This document shows positions 33,935 through 44,229 of a stretch of DNA of 60,859 nt, in pieces. Position 1 is the stretch's first letter, and each line of letters begins with the position of its first letter. The notes under the pieces were generated by a model. It was given only the letters and a program-made list of their open reading frames with translations. It ran no database searches and was not told where the DNA came from. The translations under genes were made by a program, and so were the position numbers. The stretch lies in assembly GCA_964471235.1 (NCBI GenBank), contig CAYYGL010000003.1, forward strand, positions 1-60,859, read 5' to 3'. Source of the DNA: CAYYGL01 sp964471235. GTDB taxonomy: Bacteria > Calditrichota > Calditrichia > RBG-13-44-9 > J075.

Positions 33935-35113
33935 TCACTTTCCTGTGTGTTCTCTCCGAAGTTGTTCTGCCAACAGCACTACTTCCCGGGCGTTCTTTTC
34001 CCAGGTTCGTTTTGTGAGTACTTCCCGGGCAGCGGTTTTGCCAATCGTTTTTCGCCATTCGGCGTTCCGTATCACCTCCTGTAGTTTATCTCTTAAATCC
34101 GATTTATTCTTCGGTTTAAATAGAATTCCCGTCTCACCGGGTTTAATGATATCCCGAATGTTGGTCATATCCGGTGCCACAGTACACTTTCCCATTGCCA
34201 TATATTCCAGAATCTTCATCGGGGAAGAGTAATACGTGACATGAGGACTAATCGCGACATCGAACATGGCGATGTGTTCCGGTACTTCCTGATGAGGAAC
34301 CCTCCCGGTAAAAATCACTTGTTTCTCAATCCCCATCGAGCGAGCTTTTTCCTCCAGTTCCTCCTGGACCGGACCATCACCCACAAAAATCAACTTTAGA
34401 TGATGCTCTGCCGGCTGTAACTCCTGAAATGCTTCTAGCAACATCTCTATATTGTGCCATTTTCTCAACACTCCCACAAAACCTAACACCGTATCATTGG
34501 CACGAATGTGATAACGCTCTCGGAATTTGCCATTATATTTCCCAGGATTAAACACATCCGGGTCGGTACCATTGGGCATCACCACAATTTTATCCGGATG
34601 AGTGCCATGTTCTATCAGATGATTTTTCAGTGCAGTGGAAACCACAATCACCCGATCGGCACCGTTGGTAATTTTAGTTTCAAAATACTGAATCAGACGG
34701 GGGAAATAGATTTTTTCCCAGACCCGCCGTTGGGTGGCATAGGGTGAATTGACTTCCAGAATGACCGGAATCCCCAATTTTTTCCCGGCTAAGATTGCCG
34801 AATAGTTATAACTAATATAGCGATCGTAAATCACATCCGCCTCAAACTGCCGCGCTGCCTTCAAAATCATCCGAAACCCGGTGACGTTATAGGCAACTTC
34901 AATTAGTTCAAAAACAAACCCGGGTAGAAAATTTTTTATCCAGGACCATCTGGATTCCGCCACTCGTTTTTGGGGATTGATCAGTTGCTCTTCACCAATC
35001 AATGATACCAGCTTTACCCGGTGCCCCAGGTGGCGCAGGGCTTTCACAATTTCCCGGATGTGAATCCCTTCCGCACCATCCCCCAATGTGCGATGGTGAT
35101 AAATAAAATTCAT
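33935..35113 (-). CDS. GT4 family glycosyltransferase
   Basis: 392 aa, GT-B fold. The N-terminal acceptor domain begins NFIYHHRTLGDGAEGIHIRE, where the glycine-rich loop is expected. The C-terminal donor domain has LGFVGVLRKWHN, IFVGDGP and SSPMKILEYMAMG, where the glutamate of ILEY belongs to the EX7E-type donor site of GT4 retaining transferases. Soluble, without a signal peptide. It lies 5 nt after the neighbouring GT4 stop, so the two are translated in series, probably adding consecutive sugars. Confidence 0.88.
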   Translation of the reverse strand: MNFIYHHRTLGDGAEGIHIREIVKALRHLGHRVKLVSLIGEEQLINPQKRVAESRWSWIKNFLPGFVFELIEVAYNVTGFRMILKAARQFEADVIYDRYISYNYSAILAGKKLGIPVILEVNSPYATQRRVWEKIYFPRLIQYFETKITNGADRVIVVSTALKNHLIEHGTHPDKIVVMPNGTDPDVFNPGKYNGKFRERYHIRANDTVLGFVGVLRKWHNIEMLLEAFQELQPAEHHLKLIFVGDGPVQEELEEKARSMGIEKQVIFTGRVPHQEVPEHIAMFDVAISPHVTYYSSPMKILEYMAMGKCTVAPDMTNIRDIIKPGETGILFKPKNKSDLRDKLQEVIRNAEWRKTIGKTAAREVLTKRTWEKNAREVVLLAEQLRREHTGK

Positions 35114-35118
35114 ACTCC

Positions 35119-36198
35119 CTATGCCCCTTTTACCAACTCGATTTCTTCAATGACCGTATCTTTAATGAAAGGCTTTTTCAAGTTCTTTTTGACCTCTTCC
35201 AGATTTTCCACCACATAGGTTAATTTATCAACCATATCTTGAATATTTTCATTTTCATAGGTAATTGTGCCTTCCGGGCGGGAGCCGTTTTCACTTGCCA
35301 CCACCGGTATATTCAGACTCAGCGACTCCAGCACCGAACTGCTCACTCCATCTTTCACCGGCGTTCGCAAATACAATGTGGAACGGGTTAATGCCGTTAG
35401 GAACATATCATGGTCTAAATCTCCGGCGATATACACATGGTCCGAAAGTCCCAATTCTTTGATTTGCGCTTCAGTGGGCTCTTTACCGATATCATTCCCC
35501 ACAATTAACAAAAAACTTTTCGGGTATTTTTTCCGAAACTCTGCATAGGCGCGGATCATGGAATCAATAAAAAATTCAGGACGAAAACATACATAACAAA
35601 AGATGACCGGATTTCTTTCCCGGAAGATTGCTTCCATACGATCCGGCAATTCCACCTTCTGAAACTGGAGATATTGTCGGCTGAAAGCAGGGATCGGGAA
35701 TATCTTATTGCCGCGAATTCCATAAGTCATGATGTTTTCCTTCACCGCTTCATTATTACATACAATATATTTCGCGGCATGGAACAGATACCAATATACC
35801 GGAGTCAGTAATGGCGCTTTAAATTTGGGGAAATATAGCTGCACCGGTCCGGCATGGAATGTCAGCACCGGTCGTTTAAAGGTTAACAAACTGATGGTGG
35901 TAGACAGCAGGGCAAGCACAAACCCTTTCGGAGAATCCCCGTTCATGTGATGATGAATGGTGAATCCATTTAGACGATGTTTGATAACTTTTTTTACATA
36001 ATCCAATCCGCTTAACACCGGGATAAAATCCCTTCCGGTTAAAAATCTGCCTTTCCCGATATTTAAAACCTGGCAGACATCCCCATTTTTCTCCATCTCC
36101 TGTTTCAGGAAGTAGACCCGCATTCCCCAGCCGGCGCGGGGCGGCGGATAAGAAGTGATATGTAATATTTTGGCGGGACGATGGTTTGAATTAGCCAA
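35119..36198 (-). CDS. GT4-like glycosyltransferase
   Basis: 359 aa, GT-B type. The start is a TTG at 36198 preceded by GGGAGG with 6-nt spacing and overlapping the upstream stop by 8 nt; this strong ribosome site decides the start. The N-terminal loop reads SYPPPRAGWGMRV, and the donor side has VYIAGDLDHDMF and SSSVLESLSLNIPVVAS (the EX7E-like region). The overall fit to GT4 is weaker than that of its neighbour, but the fold order is the same. Likely adds one sugar during repeat-unit assembly. Confidence 0.78.
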   Translation of the reverse strand: MANSNHRPAKILHITSYPPPRAGWGMRVYFLKQEMEKNGDVCQVLNIGKGRFLTGRDFIPVLSGLDYVKKVIKHRLNGFTIHHHMNGDSPKGFVLALLSTTISLLTFKRPVLTFHAGPVQLYFPKFKAPLLTPVYWYLFHAAKYIVCNNEAVKENIMTYGIRGNKIFPIPAFSRQYLQFQKVELPDRMEAIFRERNPVIFCYVCFRPEFFIDSMIRAYAEFRKKYPKSFLLIVGNDIGKEPTEAQIKELGLSDHVYIAGDLDHDMFLTALTRSTLYLRTPVKDGVSSSVLESLSLNIPVVASENGSRPEGTITYENENIQDMVDKLTYVVENLEEVKKNLKKPFIKDTVIEEIELVKGA

Positions 36199-38476
36199 TC
36201 TGTTCCTCCCAGTTCGTTTGCATATTCGAGTCAGAGGTAGTAGTAAAGTGGAGTAAAGAAAGTTTCTGCGGTGTATGGCGAATCAGCTTTATTCCGTGCT
36301 TTCTGGCATTGTCTGACCAGGTAAGATGCAACAACTCCCTTCCCCTATTATCATCTGCTGCGTTCACATCGGAACCAGGATTGCTCAGATGATATTCAAA
36401 GTGAGCCGAACGAAAAGATTCCGGGATTCCGAGTTGAGAGCTTGCTTTAACAGTATTCCCCCGGGAGGGAATAAACATCATATAAAACACCTGCGGGAGT
36501 GGTAAATCATTGTGGAAGCGAATCATTGGTGCCGGAACAGCCTGACGGTAAAGAGGAGAGATCCACCCTTCTTCCATCTTTTTCCCCCCTTCCAGGACTT
36601 CCCGTTTCATTTCTGCCCCCCAGGGAATCAGGCGCAACTGAACATCCTCTTGTTCAATCTCGATATATGGGTTCTGCATGGTTATCCGGGAAGGAGAAAG
36701 ATGCAGGAAGGATTCGACCAAATGGCTGCCTTCCCCGTACACTTCATCGATGACCACCCAGATGTCCTGATTGATGAAGAAAAAATTTCGGTAATGCTTC
36801 GGTTGTCCGGGCAACTCGCGATACGCATCGTGAGTGCCGCGAATGTAAAACAGATTATCCCGATTGACCACCTTTAGCAATTGCGGTTCGGCAGCCTTGC
36901 TCCATTCCAAAATTCCGCCATGTGTTGCCTGGCTCATTCCGTCAATCACCAAACAATTGTGGGCGCGGGTTTCCCGAAAATATTGGTGCCATGATTTATC
37001 ACCGCGATAGTTGTGAAACCCGGGGTCTATCACAAAATTCTTGCCGTAAGCGGTCAATTCAAAATTCAGGATATCCGCATGTCCGTGTGCCGCGGAAGGA
37101 GTATCGTCTCTAAAAACACCATCGGCAATCGGTCCGCAATCAAAACGGAAGTAATGAGCATCTGTCCCCCAACCGCTTCTGCCGACTGCATAACCGCTTT
37201 CCGGAAAGTAACGACACAACTCCGTTGGCGGGAGAGATTCCAGTTGCTGAAACCGCTGCCATCCCTCGGTCCCGAAGAGCCACAGGATATCCTCCCAGGG
37301 CTTCCCGGCAGCGAATTTTAATGCCGGGGAATTAAACAGAACCGCGCCGGTTGCTAAAAAATTACGGAAGTCCCAATTTTCCGGTTCGGTAAAATAAATT
37401 GAGCGGGCGTTGTCAATGTCGCCAATCCAGGGCGTTGATCCATCCGGTCGGATCAGGTGCATACTGAATTCTAAAATCTGTTTCAGATGGGTTAACATCT
37501 GCCCGGCAATCGACTCTCCGTTTTGCTGTTTGATGATGACCGGCATCAGGTAAAATCCGAGGGTGAAATAATGGTAAAAAGAGGCTTGCTCAACGGTCAT
37601 TCCATCGGGGTGGAATTGTTTGGGGAGTTGGGTTTCCAGGATATTCCATCCGGTGAATTTCCATTTGGAGGCTGATGGTATTTCGGGAAAGAGGTAGCCA
37701 ATCATAAACAACGCCGAGGCTTCCCCGATCAAATGATTATAGGGGCTGAAATAGAATGAAAGGTTCTCGGAGAGATATTTCCCATGTAAACAGAGTTGTT
37801 GAAGCATCCGGGTCAGAAACTCATCATCCACCCGTTTGGAATCGATCAGAAAATTCAATGCCCAAATCCAGGCATACGCCCGAACGGCAACTTCCAGGGC
37901 GCTGGTCCAATTTATCCCGATTTTATAAGGATTTTCTTCTACCCATTGATTAAACAGTTCGATCACTTTAATGGCATATTTTTCTTCCCTGGTGACCAAA
38001 TAGGCTTTTGCCAAATCAATGAAAAACTGGTGGCGATTGACCTCCCACACATGTTTGATATCGGTTTTTCCGTCGTTATGGAATATGTTTACTTTGCGGT
38101 AAAAATTTCGTTTATAGGAATGACCGGTTACGGGATCGATGTGCCAGTCGATATGATTATGGAAGCTGAACGAACTGCCCAGCATGGTAAACCGATGCTC
38201 CAGAAATCCATCTGCCCTCCGCAGGCATTCCTCTACCTCCCTGCCAAAATGTTGTTGAAACAATTGCCGAACGTTTTCCCTTTCGGGAGTAAAAAAGAAT
38301 TGGGGGCGCTCCGGGTTGTTCAAAAATTCTTCCCGGGTAACCGACGGCACCCGGTTTTTCACCCATTGTTCCGCTTCCCCTTCCCGGAATCGTCGTTCCT
38401 CAATGGCACCTCGAACCAACTTGTATAGGCGAACGGATATTTCCCTTGGTGTTTTATGACGTAGCTTTTGCAGCAT
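36191..38476 (-). CDS. Cytoplasmic heparinase II/III-family protein
   Basis: 761 aa from ATG 38476 (a GTG directly before it is possible). The toroid part carries INWTSALEVAVRAYAW and HLIGEASALF; the C-terminal beta domain has AAHGHADILNFEL and FVIDPGFHNYRGD, the conserved heparinase II/III signature. No signal peptide or sorting domain, unlike the other heparinase-family gene here. Proteins of this type are frequent in capsule and exopolysaccharide loci of many bacteria beside GT4 genes, where their role is not settled; lyase, epimerase-like or editing activity have been considered. It overlaps the TTG start of the downstream GT4 by 8 nt, so it belongs to the assembly operon. Confidence 0.8.
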   Translation of the reverse strand: MLQKLRHKTPREISVRLYKLVRGAIEERRFREGEAEQWVKNRVPSVTREEFLNNPERPQFFFTPERENVRQLFQQHFGREVEECLRRADGFLEHRFTMLGSSFSFHNHIDWHIDPVTGHSYKRNFYRKVNIFHNDGKTDIKHVWEVNRHQFFIDLAKAYLVTREEKYAIKVIELFNQWVEENPYKIGINWTSALEVAVRAYAWIWALNFLIDSKRVDDEFLTRMLQQLCLHGKYLSENLSFYFSPYNHLIGEASALFMIGYLFPEIPSASKWKFTGWNILETQLPKQFHPDGMTVEQASFYHYFTLGFYLMPVIIKQQNGESIAGQMLTHLKQILEFSMHLIRPDGSTPWIGDIDNARSIYFTEPENWDFRNFLATGAVLFNSPALKFAAGKPWEDILWLFGTEGWQRFQQLESLPPTELCRYFPESGYAVGRSGWGTDAHYFRFDCGPIADGVFRDDTPSAAHGHADILNFELTAYGKNFVIDPGFHNYRGDKSWHQYFRETRAHNCLVIDGMSQATHGGILEWSKAAEPQLLKVVNRDNLFYIRGTHDAYRELPGQPKHYRNFFFINQDIWVVIDEVYGEGSHLVESFLHLSPSRITMQNPYIEIEQEDVQLRLIPWGAEMKREVLEGGKKMEEGWISPLYRQAVPAPMIRFHNDLPLPQVFYMMFIPSRGNTVKASSQLGIPESFRSAHFEYHLSNPGSDVNAADDNRGRELLHLTWSDNARKHGIKLIRHTPQKLSLLHFTTTSDSNMQTNWEEQIG

Positions 38477-38503
38477 CACTTTGTAACTGTTATGAGCTTA
38501 ACA

Positions 38504-39619
38504 TTAGTTTTGATAAATCAATTCGTAATTGCGGATCATCCGGTTCAGATCAAACTTTTCCAGCGCAATTTGCCGGGCATTTTCTCCCATCCTTTGACGC
38601 AAACTTTTATCTTGATACAATTTCCAGATGGCATCTGCGACGGCTTTATCATCATTCGAGGGAACCAGCAACCCGTTAACGCCGTGTTCAACAATTTCCG
38701 GATTCCCACCCACCTCGGTTACTACTGCCGGGAGCCCCATCGACTGGGATTCCAGCAATGCCAGCGATATTGCCTCTGACAGGGAAGTCAGGGCAAACAC
38801 ATGACAGGCAGCCAGCACATTCGCAACATCGTTACGCTTACCTAAAAACTTGATATAATCTTCAAGTTTGTTAGCAGTTAAGTACTCTGCCAATTGTTGA
38901 CTGCTTTCTTCAGTGCGGATTAAACTGGCGCCAATATGATATAATTTGATGGTTGGGATTTTCTCTTTAAGTCTATTGATGGCTTTGAACAGACAGAGAA
39001 AATTCTTTACCGTCACCAATCTTCCGATGGTGCATATATTAAATTGGCCGGTAGTAGGAATATTGTTATCCGCAGCAACCCGGTCGCGTGAGAAAAAGCC
39101 GGTATCAATCCCATTATAAATAACTTTCACATTTCGGGCGCCCCATTCTTTTTCCAGATAGGCTTTGCCGGCTTTTGATACGGAAATAGTCCGGTCGCAG
39201 AAGCGAATTAGCCCCCATCGCAGAAATTTACGAATGCCTTGTTTCAGGGAACTGGCATACATCCGTTCATCGTATTCCAGACCATGTTGCACATGCACCA
39301 ATTTGACACCCGGGAAGCGAATTTTGAGCAGCACACCGTCAACAAAGGTTCCCCAATTGTTTACATGAATGACTTGAATATTGTCCTGTTTGCACTGGCG
39401 AATCATCCGGGAGATCGCTGAGCGGTCATACCCGCTTTTTTTGTTGAAATTCCGCACCTGAACATCCGGCTTGAGGCGTTTTAAAAAATCCGCATCCGAA
39501 AAATATAATACATACAAAAACGGTTCAAAACGGGAACGGTCAAGATGATTCAACAATGTTAACACGTAATTTTCCACCCCGGCTGGGACAAAATAATTTA
39601 CCAGGTAAGCAATTCTCAT
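38504..39619 (-). CDS. GT4 family glycosyltransferase
   Basis: 371 aa. Start set at ATG 39619, 7 nt after the upstream stop; upstream ATGs in the same frame would overlap the preceding gene by 8 or 44 nt. The N-terminus reads RIAYLVNYFVPAGVENYV, with the glycine loop of GT-B enzymes; the donor domain has VIYNGID, ICTIGRLVTVKNF and LSEAISLALLESQSMGLPAVVT (positions about 300-320), the EX7E region. A clear GT4 retaining transferase. It is followed by the cytoplasmic heparinase-family gene after 27 nt. Confidence 0.88.
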   Translation of the reverse strand: MRIAYLVNYFVPAGVENYVLTLLNHLDRSRFEPFLYVLYFSDADFLKRLKPDVQVRNFNKKSGYDRSAISRMIRQCKQDNIQVIHVNNWGTFVDGVLLKIRFPGVKLVHVQHGLEYDERMYASSLKQGIRKFLRWGLIRFCDRTISVSKAGKAYLEKEWGARNVKVIYNGIDTGFFSRDRVAADNNIPTTGQFNICTIGRLVTVKNFLCLFKAINRLKEKIPTIKLYHIGASLIRTEESSQQLAEYLTANKLEDYIKFLGKRNDVANVLAACHVFALTSLSEAISLALLESQSMGLPAVVTEVGGNPEIVEHGVNGLLVPSNDDKAVADAIWKLYQDKSLRQRMGENARQIALEKFDLNRMIRNYELIYQN

Positions 39620-39626
39620 TTTATTA

Positions 39627-41015
39627 TCAGGCATCGGTGGGCAGAGGGTGTTTAGCCAAGATTTCTTCAAACTGTTTCACCAAATGGGGCATGGAATAGC
39701 TCTCGAGTTTTTTCTCGTCCGGCAACAGGCGATGATTCTGCCCCGAGGTCAGGTATTCAAAAAAAGCAACGATGGCATCCAGGGACTGACAATCCGAAAC
39801 ATATCCGACGCGTAATTCCTCAATCATTTTCTGCCCAACGCTGGGAATTTCCAGCACTCCCCAGATCGGCTTATTCACCAGCAAATAATCAAAAAACTTC
39901 GCCGGTACCTGAACGGACGTTCCCGGTTGGAGGAGCAACAGCCAGTCGGCTTGTTTGCTTCTTTCCATCACCTCCTGATAGGGAAGGGAAGGTTGGAAAG
40001 ATACCTGCTTTGTCAGGTGCAATTGTTCAATCAACTCGTGCAAGAACGAAAGGGATGGTGAGACGGACCCCACAAACGTAATTTCGATCTTTCCGGCTTG
40101 TTCGGGATGCTGTTTGGCATAAGCTGCCAATCCTTCCAATATCATTTGGGGATTACGCTTTTTGTATAAGGTGCCGGTATGGAGTATCCGGATTTTTTCG
40201 GAGGATTCCGGCTTGTAATCTTCAGGAGAATTTTCCCGATGATTACTGCGGATCTCCGGATCAAAACCATTGGGGATGACATATCCTTTGCGGTCTAATG
40301 AGCCAAACGATGCGTAATGACTCTCATAGAGATTCTTCAGGAATTCGGTGTTAAAGATCAGCACATCGGCTTGTTTGATAGTACGCCGTTCAAAGTGCCT
40401 GTCAAGGCGGCGGTAAAGTTTCTCAATCAGGGTTTCATTTTCTACATCCCACTGGCTTAATGCCCAGGGGTCCCGAAAATCCGCAATGTAGACAAACCGG
40501 GAAAATCGTCTTAAAAAATTTAAAGGGATATTTACCGAATGAGGGGGCGAACTTGCCAGAACGTACTCAATTTTATTCTCTTTTAAAATTTTTTTCAGTT
40601 GCCGGAGAACGGACAGGCTGAACCCGTTATACCGATCCGGATATTGCAACAAACCGGTGAGAAACTCTTTTACTTCATGGAAAAACCCACCTTTCTCTGG
40701 AACAGAAAGAATGGATTTCTCGGCAGGTTTCATAGCGCCGTCATTCCCGCTCTTTTTTTTCCGAGTTAACCATCTTTGTTTGATCCGCCCGCTTAAATTA
40801 AACAAATCCGGGGGATCGAATCGAATCACTTTAATTCCATCAGGAAGGTAAAATCCATAGTTGTTAGCAGAACCTTCAAACCACTTTTCCGTGAGGGTTA
40901 AGACAAAAATTTTCCAACCATCCCGACTCAGATATTTGATGAACTTCACCATTCGTTGGGTTCCCACACTGTCGGAAGGCGGGAAATGAGGTGTTATGAA
41001 CAGAATATGTTTCAT
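39627..41015 (-). CDS. GT4-like glycosyltransferase
   Basis: 462 aa. The GT-B N-terminal domain starts HILFITPHFPPSDSVGTQR and contains a long basic insertion around residues 80-115. The C-terminal donor domain shows IPNGFDPE, ILHTGTLYKKRNP and VPAKFFDYLLVNKPI, where F/D replaces the more usual E of the EX7E motif. This pattern is common in exopolysaccharide GT4 members that work on membrane-bound acceptors. Cytoplasmic; it lies in the same operon as wecB, 55 nt downstream of it, and may use an N-acetylhexosamine donor derived from the WecB product. Confidence 0.82.
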   Translation of the reverse strand: MKHILFITPHFPPSDSVGTQRMVKFIKYLSRDGWKIFVLTLTEKWFEGSANNYGFYLPDGIKVIRFDPPDLFNLSGRIKQRWLTRKKKSGNDGAMKPAEKSILSVPEKGGFFHEVKEFLTGLLQYPDRYNGFSLSVLRQLKKILKENKIEYVLASSPPHSVNIPLNFLRRFSRFVYIADFRDPWALSQWDVENETLIEKLYRRLDRHFERRTIKQADVLIFNTEFLKNLYESHYASFGSLDRKGYVIPNGFDPEIRSNHRENSPEDYKPESSEKIRILHTGTLYKKRNPQMILEGLAAYAKQHPEQAGKIEITFVGSVSPSLSFLHELIEQLHLTKQVSFQPSLPYQEVMERSKQADWLLLLQPGTSVQVPAKFFDYLLVNKPIWGVLEIPSVGQKMIEELRVGYVSDCQSLDAIVAFFEYLTSGQNHRLLPDEKKLESYSMPHLVKQFEEILAKHPLPTDA

Positions 41016-41070
41016 TTTGGTTGCAAGTCAATGGTTCCGATAATTTTATAATATACGAAGAACAGCGTTC

Positions 41071-42165
41071 CTAACCATCCTTTAGAATCTCAACAATCCT
41101 GTCAGCGGCATTACCATCCCACAATTCCGGTATCCTGCCCTTTTTCCACTTTCCGTCCAATAATTGCCAGGTAAGTTGCACGATCTTTTCGGTATCGGTA
41201 CCGACAATTTCGTTGGTACCTTCGGAAACGGTCACCGGACGCTCGGTATTTTCTCTCAGGGTCATGCATGGGATGCCCAGATAAGTGGTCTCTTCCTGAA
41301 TGCCCCCGGAATCCGTCATCACAAATTTACAATGACGCATCAACTGCATAAAATCCAGATACCCAACAGGGGCAATGAGTTGAAGATTCGGTAAAGATGC
41401 CAATCGCTTCTCCAATCCAAAATCTTTAATATTTTTTTCAGTCCGGGGATGAATCGGAAAGATTATCGGTAACCGGGATGACAATTGTTCAAAAGCGGAG
41501 ATGATTTTGAGAAAATTCTCAGGGTTATCTACATTCGAAGGACGATGCAGTGTTACCAGCGCATATTCCTTAGGTTGCAGATGAAATTCTTTCAGCAACG
41601 GTGCTCCATCGTTTTTTTGCAAATAGTAAATCAAGGAGTCAATCATGACATTGCCCACGAAATGAATTTTATGCGGGTCGATACCTTCTTTAAGCAGATT
41701 TTCGGTGCCGCTTTTCTCAGTGGTGAACAAATATTCGGATAAAGCATCCGTAACGATCCGATTGATTTCCTCGGGCATACTTCGATCAAGACTTCGCAAC
41801 CCCGCTTCGACATGGGCAACAGGAATTTCCAGTTTAGATGCGACCAGGCTGCAAGCAACGGTGGAGTTCACATCTCCCACCACCAGAACCAGGTCCGGCT
41901 TCATCTCCTGGCAAATTTTTTCGAATTCAATCATTATTTTTGCAGTCTGCACCGCATGGCTCCCGGACCCAACACCCAGATAAATATCCGGTTCCGGCAA
42001 CTCCAGATCATCAAAAAACACTTTGCTCATCTGTTTATCATAGTGCTGCCCGGTATGCACCAATACCGGTTCAAAATCGTTAGGGTACTGCTTCATCGAT
42101 CGGTGAATCGGGGCTATTTTCATAAAATTTGGGCGTGCACCAACAATATTTAAAACTCTTTTCAT
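41071..42165 (-). CDS. wecB: UDP-N-acetylglucosamine 2-epimerase (non-hydrolysing)
   Basis: 364 aa, the family length. Landmarks are GARPNFMKIAP at the N-terminus, VVGDVNSTVA, HVEAGLRS, MPEEINR and TDSGGIQEE near the C-terminus, all belonging to the non-hydrolysing UDP-GlcNAc 2-epimerase. It interconverts UDP-GlcNAc and UDP-ManNAc, which indicates that the glycan or its linkage unit contains ManNAc or a derivative such as ManNAcA. No WecC-type dehydrogenase is in the window. AAAGGAAG precedes ATG 42165. Confidence 0.95.
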   Translation of the reverse strand: MKRVLNIVGARPNFMKIAPIHRSMKQYPNDFEPVLVHTGQHYDKQMSKVFFDDLELPEPDIYLGVGSGSHAVQTAKIMIEFEKICQEMKPDLVLVVGDVNSTVACSLVASKLEIPVAHVEAGLRSLDRSMPEEINRIVTDALSEYLFTTEKSGTENLLKEGIDPHKIHFVGNVMIDSLIYYLQKNDGAPLLKEFHLQPKEYALVTLHRPSNVDNPENFLKIISAFEQLSSRLPIIFPIHPRTEKNIKDFGLEKRLASLPNLQLIAPVGYLDFMQLMRHCKFVMTDSGGIQEETTYLGIPCMTLRENTERPVTVSEGTNEIVGTDTEKIVQLTWQLLDGKWKKGRIPELWDGNAADRIVEILKDG

Positions 42166-42228
42166 AACTTCCTTTCCGATTCCGTTTGGAGTGTCGACTA
42201 AATGTTCAAAATTTTCATAGATATCTTT

Positions 42229-44229
42229 TCAGGTTCTATGAAATTTATAAACTAGCACCATTCCATCCAGGCTGGTGTAAACAAGATTCTTCCGATACAA
42301 CCGGGCAATTTTGCGTTCTTCCGGAGAACTGTTTTTGTATTCGGGAGAATAGGAAATAAACCAGATTGTTTTGCCGGGAAAAGTCAACAAGTTTAAAAGT
42401 TCCGATTCCGTTTTCAACAACCGGGCATTCGTCCATCGCTCTCTCTCTCCATATTGCATGGATATACTGGTAAACGTTTTACGGTTCATATTCCGATAAA
42501 AGTAATCCATCCGTTTCAGATAATATTCCACCGGGTAAATCGAAGTAATAATGATGTCCTCCGGAGACATTTGTCTGTTTACAAATTCTGCAGGAGTTCG
42601 AACCTCAAACCGACGAATCACATGCGCTGCCCTGGAGGAATTGATATTATAATTCATTCGAAAATTCACTTCCTTTGAATCAATATGCGTCAGATGAGCA
42701 AGGTTAAAATCTTCCGAAAACCACAAAAACAACCCAAGTAAAATCACCATAGATAATTGAGGTACCGTTCCTTTTGGCACGAACATTTCAACAATCCATT
42801 TCAAGGATTGTACAAAAAGAATTAACAACAACGGGTATAGGAAGAATGAATACCGGGTATTATGATATGGGGTGTTGAGGACACCAATTAACACATTATG
42901 AAAAAGGCCGACAAAAAACAGAAACCTGGCTCCCTCGTCGGAACGGTTATTTCGAATCAGCACATAAAATACTCCAAAAACAGTTATGATTCCGACGATA
43001 ACACTAAATAATGGAATGGCTTCCCAGTATTCGCTAATTATTTTGTCATAAACCGGGGGGTAATCTATGAGAACAATGAGCAATTTTCGTAAGGTATGAG
43101 CCTGTTCCATTCCCGGAAAAAATGAATGCCAGGAGGTGGTTGTTAAGCCAAATACTATCCAAAAAACAAGATTGATGAGTATGGATACCATACTATATTT
43201 AAATGCCGACGTCTGAAAATCTTCATTTTTCAACCACCGGATAAAATACATCATCAAAAACAAATAGAAAATTACCCCGAACAGGTTAAGCAAAGAGAGC
43301 AGCATAAAAAGAACCGGTACAAATGCCTTGAGAAGGGGTAATTCCCTGCGTTTAAAAATATTATAGGTAAAGAAAATTGTTATGCCAAGCGGCAAAATGA
43401 ATGAGACACTCCAAAATGAATTCCGGAAGATAGTGGTCAGAAAAAGATAAGGAAAATCGACTGGAGTTTGGCTAAGATTGGATAGGGATAAATTTGCCGG
43501 GAACGGATTCTTTACCCCCCAAAAACGGAAATTGGTTGACAGGAAAAAATATGCTATCCCCAGTAATAGCAAACTGAGGAGAAACCGTGGGAGGTGTTTT
43601 TTATATTCACCCCGATAAGCATAATAAACGAAAGGGAAAAAATTGAGAAGTACCAAAAAGAATGCGGCTTCGAATACCAGAATACTGAGAAAACTAATCA
43701 GGTAAAGCCATTTTTCAACTTTATGGTTTTTTTCCACAATAACCATATATAGAAACAGTATATACCATAAAAACAACATCTGGAAAGGAGCATACATTCG
43801 GGCATACCGTGCAATTTCAATTTCCCAGATGGATAAAGAAAACAATATGACACTTGCCACTGAAACGGTACGCCCACCGATTTTTTTAGCCAGGAGGTAG
43901 ACGGCGGGGATAGTCAAGATGTTGGAGAGAACCGGTATAAGACGGAGAGCCAATTCATCCCGTATACCGAACGAAATTAAAGCGGCTGAGATGTATTGTT
44001 GAAATAAGCCGCGAGTATAGAATCCTCCTAATTCGAATGCTGGCAATCCACATCGGATAATATTATGGACAGATTTCCCGATGAAATATTCATCGGTAGA
44101 TGCCAGGGGCCATTTCCCTAACCCTTTAAATCGGAAAAAAATCCCCAGGACAACCGAGAGGGTCATCACCAGGTACCAAAACAATTCAACCGACGAAAAG
44201 TCCTGTTTTATTCGTCTATACTTAATCAT
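42229..44229 (-). CDS. GT-C / GT39-like polytopic glycosyltransferase
   Basis: 666 aa. The first helix (about 15-35) is followed by ASTDEYFIG with D46 and E47, then a loop with YTRGLFQQY and a segment RLIPVLSN, in the order seen in GT39/ArnT-like transferases. More than ten hydrophobic helices follow, then a C-terminal soluble domain of about 150 residues with YPVEYYL, probably outside the membrane. It likely uses a polyprenyl-phosphate sugar made by the GtrB-type pair encoded just upstream at 44431-46384. Acceptor unknown (lipid, glycan or protein). Confidence 0.8.
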   Translation of the reverse strand: MIKYRRIKQDFSSVELFWYLVMTLSVVLGIFFRFKGLGKWPLASTDEYFIGKSVHNIIRCGLPAFELGGFYTRGLFQQYISAALISFGIRDELALRLIPVLSNILTIPAVYLLAKKIGGRTVSVASVILFSLSIWEIEIARYARMYAPFQMLFLWYILFLYMVIVEKNHKVEKWLYLISFLSILVFEAAFFLVLLNFFPFVYYAYRGEYKKHLPRFLLSLLLLGIAYFFLSTNFRFWGVKNPFPANLSLSNLSQTPVDFPYLFLTTIFRNSFWSVSFILPLGITIFFTYNIFKRRELPLLKAFVPVLFMLLSLLNLFGVIFYLFLMMYFIRWLKNEDFQTSAFKYSMVSILINLVFWIVFGLTTTSWHSFFPGMEQAHTLRKLLIVLIDYPPVYDKIISEYWEAIPLFSVIVGIITVFGVFYVLIRNNRSDEGARFLFFVGLFHNVLIGVLNTPYHNTRYSFFLYPLLLILFVQSLKWIVEMFVPKGTVPQLSMVILLGLFLWFSEDFNLAHLTHIDSKEVNFRMNYNINSSRAAHVIRRFEVRTPAEFVNRQMSPEDIIITSIYPVEYYLKRMDYFYRNMNRKTFTSISMQYGERERWTNARLLKTESELLNLLTFPGKTIWFISYSPEYKNSSPEERKIARLYRKNLVYTSLDGMVLVYKFHRT

